From Ruoffia tabacinasalis (GTDB lineage Bacteria; Bacillota; Bacilli; Lactobacillales; Aerococcaceae), in NCBI RefSeq assembly GCF_042652985.1, contig NZ_JBHSHQ010000028.1:1-64000 (forward strand): DNA of 64,000 nucleotides, given 5' to 3'. The position numbers were made by a program, and so were the translations under genes. How positions within the stretch are numbered: position 1 is the first letter of the stretch; every line of letters begins with the position of its first letter. Of the stretch, positions 26,533 to 35,348 are shown one piece after another. Below the pieces are notes generated by a model. That model was not told the DNA's origin. It saw only the letters and a list, made by a program, of their open reading frames with translations, and ran no database searches.

Positions 26533-28134
26533 TTATTGTTCAATGCTCCATGTCTCAATATCGAATAAACTTCCTAACCAAAATGGTTTAATACCACCTG
26601 TTAACTTTTTAGATTGGGTGATAAATTGTAATTCACTATACAAGGGAACAAGTAATGCCTCTTCTTGGAAATAAGCTTGAATTTCTTGATAAACTGGGAA
26701 ACGTTCTTCAAATGATGTTAATGTTTTGCCACGTAACATCAAATCTTCTAAGTGGTCATCATTTAGTTGTGCATAATTAATTGATGACTTAGACCAATAT
26801 GAACTTTGGTCAGGGTCTAAATTAAATGCCAGGCTTAATAAAGCCAATTGATAGTCACCCTTACCTACATTTGATAAGTGTGTTGCAAAGTCAGCCGTAA
26901 TCTGTCTTACATTCAGACCTATTGCTTCTAAATCTTGTTCAATCAAGCTTGCAGATGTCATTCGTGTCACATTACCAGTTGGAACAGATAGGACAATCTC
27001 TTGCGACATATCAAAGCCAGATTCTTCTAATAAAGCCTTGGCAGCTTCAGGATCGTAGGCTACTGGAGCTAAATCAGGATCAGTATATGGATTCATTGAT
27101 GTTAGAGTAGCAGCAGGAATCTCTCCCTCTCCTAAAATTAAGTCGCTAACTAATCTATCGCGGTTAATAGCCATTAAGAATGCTTTTCTAACATTCGCAT
27201 CGGTTATCACGGCATTATTGAAATACATAAATTGGATACTCGTTCCCGGGTTAGCTTCAATAGTTAAGTTATCATTTTCGCGCAACATATTAATGTCTGT
27301 AATTGGAATAACCCCAATTCCTCCACCTGCCGACATATCCACAGTTCCAGACTGTAAAGCTGTCACTAATGCCGTACTATCCATTATTTGGATAAAGATA
27401 TTTTTAATTTTAGGTTCGCCTCTAAAGTATGTTTCATTAGCCTCCAATTGAACGTAAGAGCCATTCTCATATTTTACAAATTTATATGGGCCTGCAAAGA
27501 CAGTTGGGTTAGTCGCAAATTCAGAGCTTCCTAAGTTATACAAATCTTGCTCTTCAACGACATGTTTTGGTGCAATTAATAATTTAAAACCTATATTTTC
27601 ATTTACATAAGCTGGGTCGGCAGGTTCTTTTAACGTGAGTGTTAAAGTCTTATCGTCAATGACTTCTAACCCGCTAATTGAATCAGAACCTTCAACTAAT
27701 TTACCGTCATCTCCTAAGCCATCTATCGCTGTAATATAAGATGCTGCATGAGTCTCAACCTGTGGATCAGCAATCGTGGTTATAGTAAAGGCAACATCAT
27801 GAGAAGACACTGCCGTTCCATCGGACCAATTTACATCATCTAAGATAGTGATGGTATAAAGTTGATTATCATCTGTCGTAATTTCCGCTATGTTTGAGCT
27901 GAATACACCCGCTTCAGGTTGATCTACTAATGAGGGATACATGAATCGCTCTACCCATTGCGCCACAACATCCGAAGAATTAAAGATATTCAAACCAGAT
28001 ACAGTATTAGTTACCCCAATGTTCAAGGTGTCATTGAATTCTTGTGCTTGAACTTGTCCGTAGTTTGACAATCCACCAACCAATGTCGCCATAAGAGTTA
28101 AAGATAAAATTAAATATTTCAATATTTTTTTCAT
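26533..28134 (-). CDS. peptide-binding protein (SBP family 5), no lipobox
   Basis: Extracytoplasmic peptide-binding protein, 533 residues. A signal peptide MKKILKYLILSLTLMATLVG ends near VQA|QE; the mature part has YTITILDDVNWSDGTAVSSHDV, VRKAFLMAINRDRLV and GDYQLALLSL, typical of DppA/OppA. The start at 28134 has GGAGGG 8 bases upstream; the longer reading invades the permease gene. The lipobox position reads LVGGLSN where LAGCSN-like sequences are usual, so no lipid anchor is predicted. Last extracellular component of the peptide importer. Confidence 0.92.
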   Translation of the reverse strand: MKKILKYLILSLTLMATLVGGLSNYGQVQAQEFNDTLNIGVTNTVSGLNIFNSSDVVAQWVERFMYPSLVDQPEAGVFSSNIAEITTDDNQLYTITILDDVNWSDGTAVSSHDVAFTITTIADPQVETHAASYITAIDGLGDDGKLVEGSDSISGLEVIDDKTLTLTLKEPADPAYVNENIGFKLLIAPKHVVEEQDLYNLGSSEFATNPTVFAGPYKFVKYENGSYVQLEANETYFRGEPKIKNIFIQIMDSTALVTALQSGTVDMSAGGGIGVIPITDINMLRENDNLTIEANPGTSIQFMYFNNAVITDANVRKAFLMAINRDRLVSDLILGEGEIPAATLTSMNPYTDPDLAPVAYDPEAAKALLEESGFDMSQEIVLSVPTGNVTRMTSASLIEQDLEAIGLNVRQITADFATHLSNVGKGDYQLALLSLAFNLDPDQSSYWSKSSINYAQLNDDHLEDLMLRGKTLTSFEERFPVYQEIQAYFQEEALLVPLYSELQFITQSKKLTGGIKPFWLGSLFDIETWSIEQ

Positions 28135-28159
28135 AGGATTCCCTCCAAATTTATATTTA

Positions 28160-29095
28160 TTATGATACTTCCCCTTCAATTGCACTACGCAATCCTTCTC
28201 CAACAAAATTAATTGATAGAACTGCTAAAAACACCATGATTCCTGCTGGTACCCAACGCCAAGGCTGGCTTGATAATACAGTCAGTGATTGAGCGTTTGC
28301 CAGGATATTCCCCCAACTTGCTGTCGGAGGTACAACCCCTACACCAAGAAAACTTAATGACGCTTCCGTTATAATGGAAGTAGAGATACCAAAAGTCATA
28401 TTCACCAATATTGGTGATAAGACATTGGGAAAGATATGTTGGAATAATATACTCGGCGTGTTATATCCTGAGGCTACTGCTGCTTGAATATAGTCTGCTT
28501 GACGAATCTTCATGACTTCGCCTCGAACTAAACGACATAGAGATGGCCAAGCTAAGAATCCAATTGCTAAAGTCACTGTCCAGACGCTAGGCCCTACAAC
28601 GGAGACTATAACTAGAATGACCATAAAATAGGGAAAGGACATAATTACTTCCGTAAAACGCATAATAATTGAATCCCATACTCCCCCTAGAAATCCCGAG
28701 ATCAGACCTAAGGTCGTTCCAATGACTGTATATATTAATACAGAAGCCACTCCAACAAATAAGGATATTTGATCACCATAGATAATACGGCTCATCATAT
28801 CTCGACCAATTTCATCTGTTCCTAACCAATGTGCACTACTTGGTGGTGCTTGGAAAGGTCCCACAGTCATATTCGGATCATAGGGAGCAAGGACTTGAGC
28901 AAAAACTGCAACCAGTAAAATAATTAAAAAAATAATCAAGCCTAAGACAGCCAGCTTATTGCGTTTAAATCTTTTCCAAAGTACGCTCCAGTAACCTTCT
29001 TCGCTAATTTGTTCAGCTTGGTCAGTCTCATAGGCTCGTTCCATCCAGTTGAGTTCCCCAGCATTTACGGCCTGGAATAAATCTTGTTCTGTCAT
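28160..29095 (-). CDS. peptide ABC transporter permease (DppC-type)
   Basis: Membrane permease, 311 residues. It has a hydrophilic N-terminal arm (about 45 residues), then six membrane segments. HWLGTDEIGRDMMSRIIYG is the OppC/DppC signature, and the EAA loop is ADYIQAAVASGYNTPSILFQHIFPN. It lies 12 bases after the OppB-type permease. Forms the pore with that partner. Confidence 0.93.
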   Translation of the reverse strand: MTEQDLFQAVNAGELNWMERAYETDQAEQISEEGYWSVLWKRFKRNKLAVLGLIIFLIILLVAVFAQVLAPYDPNMTVGPFQAPPSSAHWLGTDEIGRDMMSRIIYGDQISLFVGVASVLIYTVIGTTLGLISGFLGGVWDSIIMRFTEVIMSFPYFMVILVIVSVVGPSVWTVTLAIGFLAWPSLCRLVRGEVMKIRQADYIQAAVASGYNTPSILFQHIFPNVLSPILVNMTFGISTSIITEASLSFLGVGVVPPTASWGNILANAQSLTVLSSQPWRWVPAGIMVFLAVLSINFVGEGLRSAIEGEVS

Positions 29096-29107
29096 CTAGA
29101 CTACCTC

Positions 29108-30055
29108 CTAATATCGAATTCGTGGATCAACATAAGCATATAAAACATCAACAATTAAGTTACTGAACAAAACAGTTACGGCAGAAAGTAAATTAATAGC
29201 CATTATCACCGGATAATCTCGAGCAGAGATTGAAGACATCATTAATTGCCCTACCCCTGGCCAACGGAAGACTTGTTCAGTAACGATTGCTCCCCCAATC
29301 AGTCTTGGTATATCTGATCCAATCACGGTAATAATTGGGACTAATGCATTTCGTAACCCATGTGTGAAGGTTACTTTATTATCAGATAATCCCTTTGAAA
29401 TAGCTGTTCTCATATAGTTCTCTTCATAGACTTGTATCATTGTTGAACGGATATACCGCGTCATATTCGAACTATAAGAAGTTGCTAGAACAATCACTGG
29501 TAGAATATAATACTGTATCCGTTCAATGATTGAATCTTGCCCACCAAGTGTTTCACGCCCGCCAGTTGGTAACCAACCAAGTTGCAAAGCAAAGATATAA
29601 ATGAGTCCTAAACCTAAGAAAAAGTTTGGAACAGATACACCCGCAAATGAAGTAGTCGTTACTAAATTATCAAACCAACTATTCTTATGCTTGGCACAAT
29701 AGATACCTAATGGGATAGCTATAGCATAAGCAACAATTAAGGTTAACCCCATAAGCTGCAAAGTTGGCCAAATTCGTTCTAGCAATAATCCAGCAACACT
29801 CGTTCGCGTATTAAAAGAAAATCCCAGATTTCCTTGTAATGTGTTAACCAACCACTTTCCGTATTGAACAATTTGTGATTGATTTAACCCTAACCGCTCT
29901 CGCATCATTTCAAGCTGCTCCGGTGTAGCATCTGGTGTAACATATAAATCAGCCGCATCTCCTGGGGCAAGATTTACAATTGCAAAGGCAAAAATTGATA
30001 CTAAAAGCATTACCGGGAGCATAACAATCAATCTGCGTATAATATACTTCATCAT
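29108..30055 (-). CDS. peptide ABC transporter permease (DppB-type)
   Basis: Membrane permease, 315 residues, six membrane segments. NLAPGDAADLYVTPDATPEQLEMMRERLGL and NLGFSFNTRTSV are typical of DppB/OppB, and the EAA loop is ENYMRTAISKGLSDNKVTFTHGLRN. The start overlaps the stop of the upstream amidohydrolase by 4 bases, tying transporter and hydrolases into one operon. Confidence 0.93.
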   Translation of the reverse strand: MMKYIIRRLIVMLPVMLLVSIFAFAIVNLAPGDAADLYVTPDATPEQLEMMRERLGLNQSQIVQYGKWLVNTLQGNLGFSFNTRTSVAGLLLERIWPTLQLMGLTLIVAYAIAIPLGIYCAKHKNSWFDNLVTTTSFAGVSVPNFFLGLGLIYIFALQLGWLPTGGRETLGGQDSIIERIQYYILPVIVLATSYSSNMTRYIRSTMIQVYEENYMRTAISKGLSDNKVTFTHGLRNALVPIITVIGSDIPRLIGGAIVTEQVFRWPGVGQLMMSSISARDYPVIMAINLLSAVTVLFSNLIVDVLYAYVDPRIRY

Positions 30056-31284
30056 ATATCTACACCACCTAACTGGTGCATTAAAATTGTTAAATATACT
30101 TCTATTCCTTTAAGAAGTCCTTGTTCGTCTAATTCAAACTTAGGATGATGCAATGGGTAAGACTCTTCTTTATCTATACCTTTGACTCCAATATTTAAGA
30201 ATGCTCCTGGTACTTCTTTTAAATAATAAGCAAAGTCTTCGCCAATCATGGCAGCACCAGTCATTGGGCCGATTTCAACAATATTATCGAATAATTGTGT
30301 TTGTTGAACTTGTTCAATTGCTCGCTCAACCAGTTCTTTAGTATTTAATAAGGCTGGGTAACCATCACGATAGAATATATTTGCTGTACTATCGTGCATA
30401 TTAGCAATGGCGTTAATCATTTGATGGAACTTTCTTTTAACTACTTGTCGAATCTCTTCAGAGAAAGTTCGAACCGTCCCTGATATGACGGCTTGGTCAG
30501 CAATGATATTTATTGCAACACCCCCACCAGCATTCACACTAGCAAAGGTTAGTACAGCAGGGTGGATAGGATCTACATAACGACTGACAATCGATTGTAA
30601 AGTTGTAATAATTTCTGAAGCAATAATGACTGAGTCAAGCGATTGGTGTGGCTTAGCTCCATGTCCCCCTCGCCCTTGAATCTTAATCTCAAACGTATCT
30701 GAAGATGCTGACCCATAATCTAAAGAATAACCTACACTTCCTACGCAGTGTTCTGGAACAACGTGAAGACCGTAAATCGAATCAACGTCATCAAGTGCCC
30801 CATCTTCAATCATACTCTTGGCTCCTCCAGGTTGACTTTCTTCAGCATTCTGGAATATAAAGACAATCGTACCCGAAAAATCAAAACGGAAACGATTCAT
30901 AATACGAGCTACCCCCAGCAACATTGCAGTATGTGCATCATGTCCACAAGCATGCATCACGCCGTTGTGAATGGATTTAAAATCTAACTGTGTCTCTTCA
31001 GTAATCGGTAAGGCATCCATATCTGCACGTAAGGCAATGACCGGTCCTTCATTATGTCCATGTATTTTTGCTACAATTCCATATCCATTACCAACATTTC
31101 GTTGAATATCTGTGATTCCATACGAGCGTAATTGTTGATAGACGAAATCAGATGTCTTCTCTTCTTGAAATGATAATTCAGGATATTGATGTAGGTGACG
31201 TCTTATTTTAATAACATCTTCTTCAACGACCTTTGCCTGATATAACCAATCAGTTCGTTGTTTTATTATAGTTTCAACATTCAT
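30052..31284 (-). CDS. M20-family amidohydrolase
   Basis: Zinc-dependent amidohydrolase of the M20D group, about 410 residues. RRHLHQYPELSFQE, MHACGHDAHTAMLLG, FQNAEESQPGGAKSM, HGAKPHQSLD and the C-terminal GEDFAYYLKEVPG supply metal and catalytic residues. The ATG at 31284 overlaps the upstream gene's stop (ATGA), with an AAAGGGG site. Relatives cleave N-acyl amino acids, aminobenzoyl-glutamate or diaminopimelate derivatives. Next to a peptide importer, a role in trimming imported acylated or modified peptides is likely. Confidence 0.9.
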   Translation of the reverse strand: MNVETIIKQRTDWLYQAKVVEEDVIKIRRHLHQYPELSFQEEKTSDFVYQQLRSYGITDIQRNVGNGYGIVAKIHGHNEGPVIALRADMDALPITEETQLDFKSIHNGVMHACGHDAHTAMLLGVARIMNRFRFDFSGTIVFIFQNAEESQPGGAKSMIEDGALDDVDSIYGLHVVPEHCVGSVGYSLDYGSASSDTFEIKIQGRGGHGAKPHQSLDSVIIASEIITTLQSIVSRYVDPIHPAVLTFASVNAGGGVAINIIADQAVISGTVRTFSEEIRQVVKRKFHQMINAIANMHDSTANIFYRDGYPALLNTKELVERAIEQVQQTQLFDNIVEIGPMTGAAMIGEDFAYYLKEVPGAFLNIGVKGIDKEESYPLHHPKFELDEQGLLKGIEVYLTILMHQLGGVDI

Positions 31285-32495
31285 TTTAAGACCCCTTTCT
31301 TGGCATAACAATAATGATTAACCAGCCCAAAAATACTCTGAACCCCTGTCAATATACAACGCTCATCAAGTTGGAACTTTGGATGATGATGCGGATAATT
31401 CTCAGTTGTATGCGCCCCAGCTCGAATATAATAGAATGAACCTGGTATCTTCTCTACATAATAGGCAAAGTCTTCTCCACCCATTCGTGGTGGAGTTTCA
31501 ACGACATTGCTTTCTGAAAATTGTTCAGTGAATACCTCAGATAAGAGATTTGTTTCATTTTGGTGGTTAAACAGAGGTGGATAACCGTCAATATAGTCAA
31601 TCTTAACTACAGCCCCATGTGCTGAAGCCACTTGTTCTGCTACTTCATAAATACGTTGTTTGATGAGTGTTCTCAAGGATGGATTATAAGTTCTAACTGT
31701 CCCAGATATATTCGCATAATCTGAAATAATATTATCTCCCCCTGTCCCAGCATGGAAGTTGGCCACTGTCAATACCCCTGAATCTAATGGGTTTTTATTT
31801 CGACTAATAATCGTTTGTAGCTGTTGAATAATAAAGGCAGCTACAACCGTTGAATCAACTGTCACATGAGGCGTTGCAGCATGTCCCCCATTGCCTTGGA
31901 CTCGTATAGAAAAAGAGTCAGACGCTGCTAATGCATAGCCATGGCAATACTCAACCACTCCGTCATACGGCAAGTCACCTCGAACATGAATCCCATAAAT
32001 CGCCTCTACATCATCTAATTCTCCAGATTCCATAATGCTCTTTGCACCACCTGGTTTTACTTCTTCCGCATGTTGAAAGACAAAAATTATTGTTCCTTTA
32101 ATCTCTGATTGGATATCAATCAAATGCTTAGCTGCAGTAAGCAACATAGTTGTATGAGCATCATGTCCACATGCGTGCATAACACCTTTTGTCTTAGATT
32201 TATACATTAGATCTGTTTCTTCGGTGATAGCAAGTGCATCAAAATCTGCTCGAAAGGCAATCGTTGGTCCTTCTTGTGATCCCACAAGTTTAGCAACAAT
32301 ACCGCCACCACCTACATTTGTTTTAATATTTTCATAACCGTACTGTAGGAGCTGATCTACAATGAACGCCCTTGTCTGATGTTCTTGAAAAGATAATTCA
32401 GGATTTTGATGGAGATACCTAAACATTGCTTTTGCTTCATCGAATGAATCCTCTAAATTATATGTCATGTTTTCTAACATTGATTTTTCGTGCAT
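31281..32495 (-). CDS. M20-family amidohydrolase, tandem paralogue
   Basis: Second M20D amidohydrolase, 404 residues, clearly related to its downstream neighbour. YLHQNPELSFQE, MHACGHDAHTTMLLT, FQHAEEVKPGGAKSI, GHAATPHVTVDS and GGEDFAYYVEKIPG are conserved. First gene of the operon, with AAAGGAG before the ATG and a good promoter upstream. The two enzymes have diverged substantially, which suggests different substrate preferences and not simple dosage. Confidence 0.9.
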   Translation of the reverse strand: MHEKSMLENMTYNLEDSFDEAKAMFRYLHQNPELSFQEHQTRAFIVDQLLQYGYENIKTNVGGGGIVAKLVGSQEGPTIAFRADFDALAITEETDLMYKSKTKGVMHACGHDAHTTMLLTAAKHLIDIQSEIKGTIIFVFQHAEEVKPGGAKSIMESGELDDVEAIYGIHVRGDLPYDGVVEYCHGYALAASDSFSIRVQGNGGHAATPHVTVDSTVVAAFIIQQLQTIISRNKNPLDSGVLTVANFHAGTGGDNIISDYANISGTVRTYNPSLRTLIKQRIYEVAEQVASAHGAVVKIDYIDGYPPLFNHQNETNLLSEVFTEQFSESNVVETPPRMGGEDFAYYVEKIPGSFYYIRAGAHTTENYPHHHPKFQLDERCILTGVQSIFGLVNHYCYAKKGVLK

Positions 32496-32523
32496 TCAAT
32501 CACTCCTTTTGTTTAATACCGAA

Positions 32524-32552
32524 ATCATATTATATATTCATGAGAAAAACAA
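32524..32552 (-). promoter_or_regulatory. promoter of the M20/peptide transporter operon
   Basis: On the minus strand TTGTTT (32547-32552), a 17-base spacer, TATGAT (32524-32529), about 30 bases before the first gene. The rest of the gap to 32871 is AT-rich, and I see no further gene or structured element in it. Confidence 0.65.
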
Positions 32553-32871
32553 TTACTTTCTTACTTGTTTTTAATCTATTAACATAAAGTGTCATACAAC
32601 CTAACATTAATAGTTATTAAATAAATAATTAAATTTTTTGGACCATACCTAGGGCTAGTTTGATTGCATCACCCTTATTAAATCAACGATAAAATCGGAT
32701 ATATATTATTGCATAGAGGGTTTTAGGAGTAGTTTTACTTCTTTATTGGCCTTTAAATTTTCTGTTTCAGGAAAAAAACATGTTAGATTATATACATTAT
32801 TTTATTAAGAAAATAATTTTAATTTCACCGTAATTTAAGTAATTATTTTTATCAAAATAAAAGTTAAGCAT

Positions 32872-32909
32872 AAAAAAACGAGCAGAAATCTTTTCAGATT
32901 TCGACTCGT
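32872..32909 (-). terminator. terminator of the queuosine operon
   Basis: ACGAG/CTCGT and GAAATC/GATTTC stems separated by a small internal loop, followed by seven T residues on the minus strand just past queT. Confidence 0.88.
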
Positions 32910-32928
32910 TGTTAGATGTTTTTTAAAG

Positions 32929-33399
32929 TTAATATGCTAGTTTTTTTATGAGGGAAGAAAGTTTCTTTTCTATAATTAAAGTCCCGATTATAGCTACGAC
33001 AATGTTAGATATAGCGACACTGAACGCACTAATCCAAAACGGTGCACCCACTGCATAATGCAAGGTCGCCCCAACCACGATACCACACCATATTCCATAA
33101 GCTATACTTTTAATATAAGCGGATTTGAATAATCGGTTAAACACATAAAGAGTCACGGATTGAATTAGAAAACCCGATAATATATCAATAGGCCCTAATG
33201 GACTAAAAATATTACTGATCATCACACCAAAGAGTATTCCTGGTGCTAATTTAGGTTGATAAAATGGAACTGGTACTAATAATGTTGACACTCTAAACTG
33301 AAATATCCCACTAGAGATAGGGTTAATTAAAGTCAAGGCCACGTATAATGATGCTAACAACGCATTATTAACTAATTTTTTTGTTTTTATACTTTGCAT
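32929..33399 (-). CDS. queT: QueT-type queuosine precursor transporter
   Basis: Membrane S-component of an ECF-type importer for queuine or preQ1-like bases, 156 residues with 5-6 hydrophobic segments. FRVSTLLVPVPFYQPKLAPGILFGVMISNIFSPLGPIDILSG matches the QueT (DUF988) core. It is the last gene of queF-queC-queT, 1 base after queC, with a GGAGG site inside the queC end. Riboswitch control supports the substrate. Confidence 0.88.
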   Translation of the reverse strand: MQSIKTKKLVNNALLASLYVALTLINPISSGIFQFRVSTLLVPVPFYQPKLAPGILFGVMISNIFSPLGPIDILSGFLIQSVTLYVFNRLFKSAYIKSIAYGIWCGIVVGATLHYAVGAPFWISAFSVAISNIVVAIIGTLIIEKKLSSLIKKLAY

Positions 33400-33400
33400 T

Positions 33401-34048
33401 TTATGCTACCTCCAGTCCATTCGCTTCAAAAGCTTTTTTGCGGTCAATACACGTACCACAAACTCCACAAGCAGGGTCAGTCCCTTTGTAACAGCTATAA
33501 GTTAGCTCATAAGGTACCTCCAATTCAATCCCTGTGGCTACAATATCTTTTTTTAACCTAGTCATGAAGGGAGCTTTTATAGATACAGAATTATTTGTAC
33601 CAAGCTGAATCGCTTGATTCATTGTTTGAATAAATTCAGGCGAACAGTCAGGATAAATTGTTCCGGACTCGTCTTGATGTGCACCGAAGTAAATTTCATC
33701 AGCTCGATACTGTTTAGCCAATGAAGCTAATATTGCTAAAAAGACACCATTTCGAAACTCCACTTCTGTATTAAGTTCATTAGTTTCTCCATATGCTCCC
33801 TCAGCAATTGGGATGTCGTTATTTAAACTCAAGGCAGATTGACTATCTGAAAAAATTGAACTTAAATCCATAATTTTATGTCTGACTTGATAATATTCAC
33901 TGACTTTTTGAGCGGCTAGTAATTCCATTTGTTCATGTTGTTGATTATACGTAAAAGTAATTGCTAATATATCTGGATCGATTGCTTTAGCAAGAGCTAA
34001 GGCTGTAGAGCTATCAACTCCACCACTTAATAAAACTAATTTCATCAT
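33401..34048 (-). CDS. queC: 7-cyano-7-deazaguanine synthase
   Basis: ATP-dependent enzyme making preQ0 from 7-carboxy-7-deazaguanine and ammonia. The N-terminal LSGGVDSSTALALA is the PP-loop; zinc Cys residues are in SCYKGTDPACGVCGTC at the C-terminus; YPDCSPEFIQTMNQAI is conserved. At 215 residues it has normal length. Note that it uses free ammonia by nature. It lies 15 bases after queF. Confidence 0.95.
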   Translation of the reverse strand: MMKLVLLSGGVDSSTALALAKAIDPDILAITFTYNQQHEQMELLAAQKVSEYYQVRHKIMDLSSIFSDSQSALSLNNDIPIAEGAYGETNELNTEVEFRNGVFLAILASLAKQYRADEIYFGAHQDESGTIYPDCSPEFIQTMNQAIQLGTNNSVSIKAPFMTRLKKDIVATGIELEVPYELTYSCYKGTDPACGVCGTCIDRKKAFEANGLEVA

Positions 34049-34063
34049 TATACCCCCTTTAAC

Positions 34064-34561
34064 CTAACGGTTATCCACTTTCTCAGGATATAAATCATGA
34101 TTTTTAAGTCGTTCCCAAGCCATATCGTCCCACTTTGTTCCGGGTTGACCATAATTACAATATGGATCAATCGAGATTCCACCACGAGGTGTGAATTTAC
34201 CCCATACTTCAATATATTTTGGTTCCATCAGCTTAATGAGGTCTTTCATAATGATATTCATACAATCTTCATGAAAGTCACCATGATTACGGAAACTGAA
34301 TAAGTAAAGTTTTAATGACTTACTTTCAACCATTTTCTCCCCTGGAACGTAGCTAATGTAAATAGTTGCAAAATCTGGTTGTCCTGTCATTGGACATAAA
34401 GACGTAAACTCGGGACAATTAAATTTAACAAAATAATCATTATCCAAATGCTTATTTGGAAACGATTCTAAAATTTCTGGCGCATAATTATCTAAATAAT
34501 TTGTCCCTTGATTCCCCAACAAACTTACATTACCCATTTCTTCATTACTTCTACCTTGCAT
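34064..34561 (-). CDS. queF: NADPH-dependent preQ0 reductase
   Basis: Unimodular QueF, 165 residues, reduces preQ0 to preQ1. The catalytic Cys is in EFTSLCPMTGQPDF, and ESKSLKLYLFSFRNHGDFHEDC is the family signature. The ATG at 34561 is preceded by GGGAG at 7 bases; the longer TTG reading overlaps that site. First gene of the operon, directly behind the riboswitch. Confidence 0.95.
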   Translation of the reverse strand: MQGRSNEEMGNVSLLGNQGTNYLDNYAPEILESFPNKHLDNDYFVKFNCPEFTSLCPMTGQPDFATIYISYVPGEKMVESKSLKLYLFSFRNHGDFHEDCMNIIMKDLIKLMEPKYIEVWGKFTPRGGISIDPYCNYGQPGTKWDDMAWERLKNHDLYPEKVDNR

Positions 34562-34594
34562 TTTTTCTCTCCCTTTCGGCAAATTGAAAGCATC

Positions 34595-34627
34595 AAAAAA
34601 AGAGATGTCTATATAACACCTCTAGAG
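34595..34627 (-). terminator. riboswitch expression-platform terminator
   Basis: On the minus strand AGAGGTGT, loop TATATAG, ACATCTCT, then TTTTTTT, 34 bases before queF. The bases just upstream (CTCTAG) can pair with CTAGGG at the end of the aptamer tail to form a competing antiterminator. Confidence 0.85.
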
Positions 34628-34644
34628 TTTTATCTTAAAATTAG

Positions 34645-34685
34645 CCCTAGTTTTGTTTAATGACAGGATGGTTACGAACTGTCAT
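34645..34685 (-). promoter_or_regulatory. preQ1-I riboswitch aptamer
   Basis: On the minus strand a stem TGACAG/CTGTCA closes the loop TTCGTAACCATC and is followed by the A-rich tail TTAAACAAAACTAGGG. This matches the preQ1 class I layout (short P1, UUC...CC loop, A-rich pseudoknot tail with AAAACUA). Tail bases are shared with the antiterminator, so preQ1 binding should favour termination. Confidence 0.85.
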
Positions 34686-34707
34686 ATTTAATTAAGCTTC
34701 ATTATAA

Positions 34708-34735
34708 CTGACTAAGTATATATTGCAATGACTTA
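34708..34735 (-). promoter_or_regulatory. promoter of the queFCT operon
   Basis: On the minus strand TTGCAA, a 16-base spacer, TATAAT, shortly upstream of the riboswitch aptamer. Confidence 0.75.
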
Positions 34736-34884
34736 GTCTCCTTGACTTAAAACATGTTGCATTCTTTCAATAAATCGCTGCGTAAAAAGTACACTATCTA
34801 CATCTAAACAAAAGGAAAAACATATTTAAGTCGCTTACAGTAGGCTAGTTCTCCTTAATTGCCAGTTATCTGCGACCAGATAGC

Positions 34885-34930
34885 TTGTTAGAGGCTCGCT
34901 AACGCTCGGTCAGGGCTAACGCCCTAACAA
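34885..34930. repeat. compact GC-rich inverted-repeat element
   Basis: TTGTTAG (34885-34891) and CTAACAA (34924-34930) enclose a GC-rich segment with two related GCTAACGC strings, one forming the hairpin AGGGC-TAAC-GCCCT (34912-34925). Composition is unlike the AT-rich flanks. Its identity is unknown; a miniature repeat is possible. Confidence 0.5.
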
Positions 34931-34937
34931 CCCTAAA

Positions 34938-34967
34938 AAACCTCTTAAAATCGTTTTTAAGAGGTTT
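34938..34967 (-). terminator. strong stem-loop with T-tract
   Basis: Perfect 13-bp stem AAACCTCTTAAAA with its complement and a TCGT loop; read on the minus strand TTTTTT follows. It lies some 90 bases beyond the terminator of the small membrane-protein gene, so it may end a separate short transcript. Confidence 0.75.
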
Positions 34968-35053
34968 CAAAGGATTCCCGGGTAACTTAATCGAATTAGC
35001 CTCTAAAAGGATACAATATACTGTAAATTATAATCATTTCAAAATGAACACAG

Positions 35054-35092
35054 TAAAAAAGCCCACCCATGTTTGTGAGCGGACCTTTTTTA
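35054..35092. terminator. terminator of the secreted/small membrane protein pair
   Basis: Long hairpin with several G-U pairs, AAAAAAG on one side and CTTTTTT on the other, just after the stop at 35121. Confidence 0.75.
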
Positions 35093-35120
35093 TTAACATA
35101 ATTGATTTTAGTAGAATTAA

Positions 35121-35339
35121 TTACTTTTTGAGCAAATCTTTGTAAGGGAATAACCAGAATAGGATAACTATACTAAAAATTATTATTACTATTTTTAACC
35201 ATAAGGGAAGTGAAAGAGTCACTTCTCTTACTGATTCCCCCCATTTAGAATTAATAAAATAACGAATAAATTGATTGATCAAAAAGAAAATTCCAATTGC
35301 CCAGAAGACAATTTCTTTAATTTTATCCATTTTTAACAC
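35121..35339 (-). CDS. small two-helix membrane protein
   Basis: Unrecognised 72-residue protein with two membrane segments (about residues 8-30 and 46-67) and basic ends (MLKMDKIKE, YKDLLKK). It starts 9 bases downstream of the secreted-protein gene. The arrangement of an exported peptide gene followed by a small membrane-protein gene is like bacteriocin/immunity pairs, but no family match is visible. Confidence 0.7.
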   Translation of the reverse strand: MLKMDKIKEIVFWAIGIFFLINQFIRYFINSKWGESVREVTLSLPLWLKIVIIIFSIVILFWLFPYKDLLKK

Positions 35340-35348
35340 CTCAATTTA

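Noticed and set aside
32600..32870. Structured leader or small gene in the gap after queT
   Set aside because: Only AT-rich sequence without open frames, T-box motifs or strong stems is present besides the promoter and terminator already listed.
34885..34930. tRNA remnant
   Set aside because: It lacks the TTCGA loop and acceptor-stem layout; it is better described as an inverted-repeat element.
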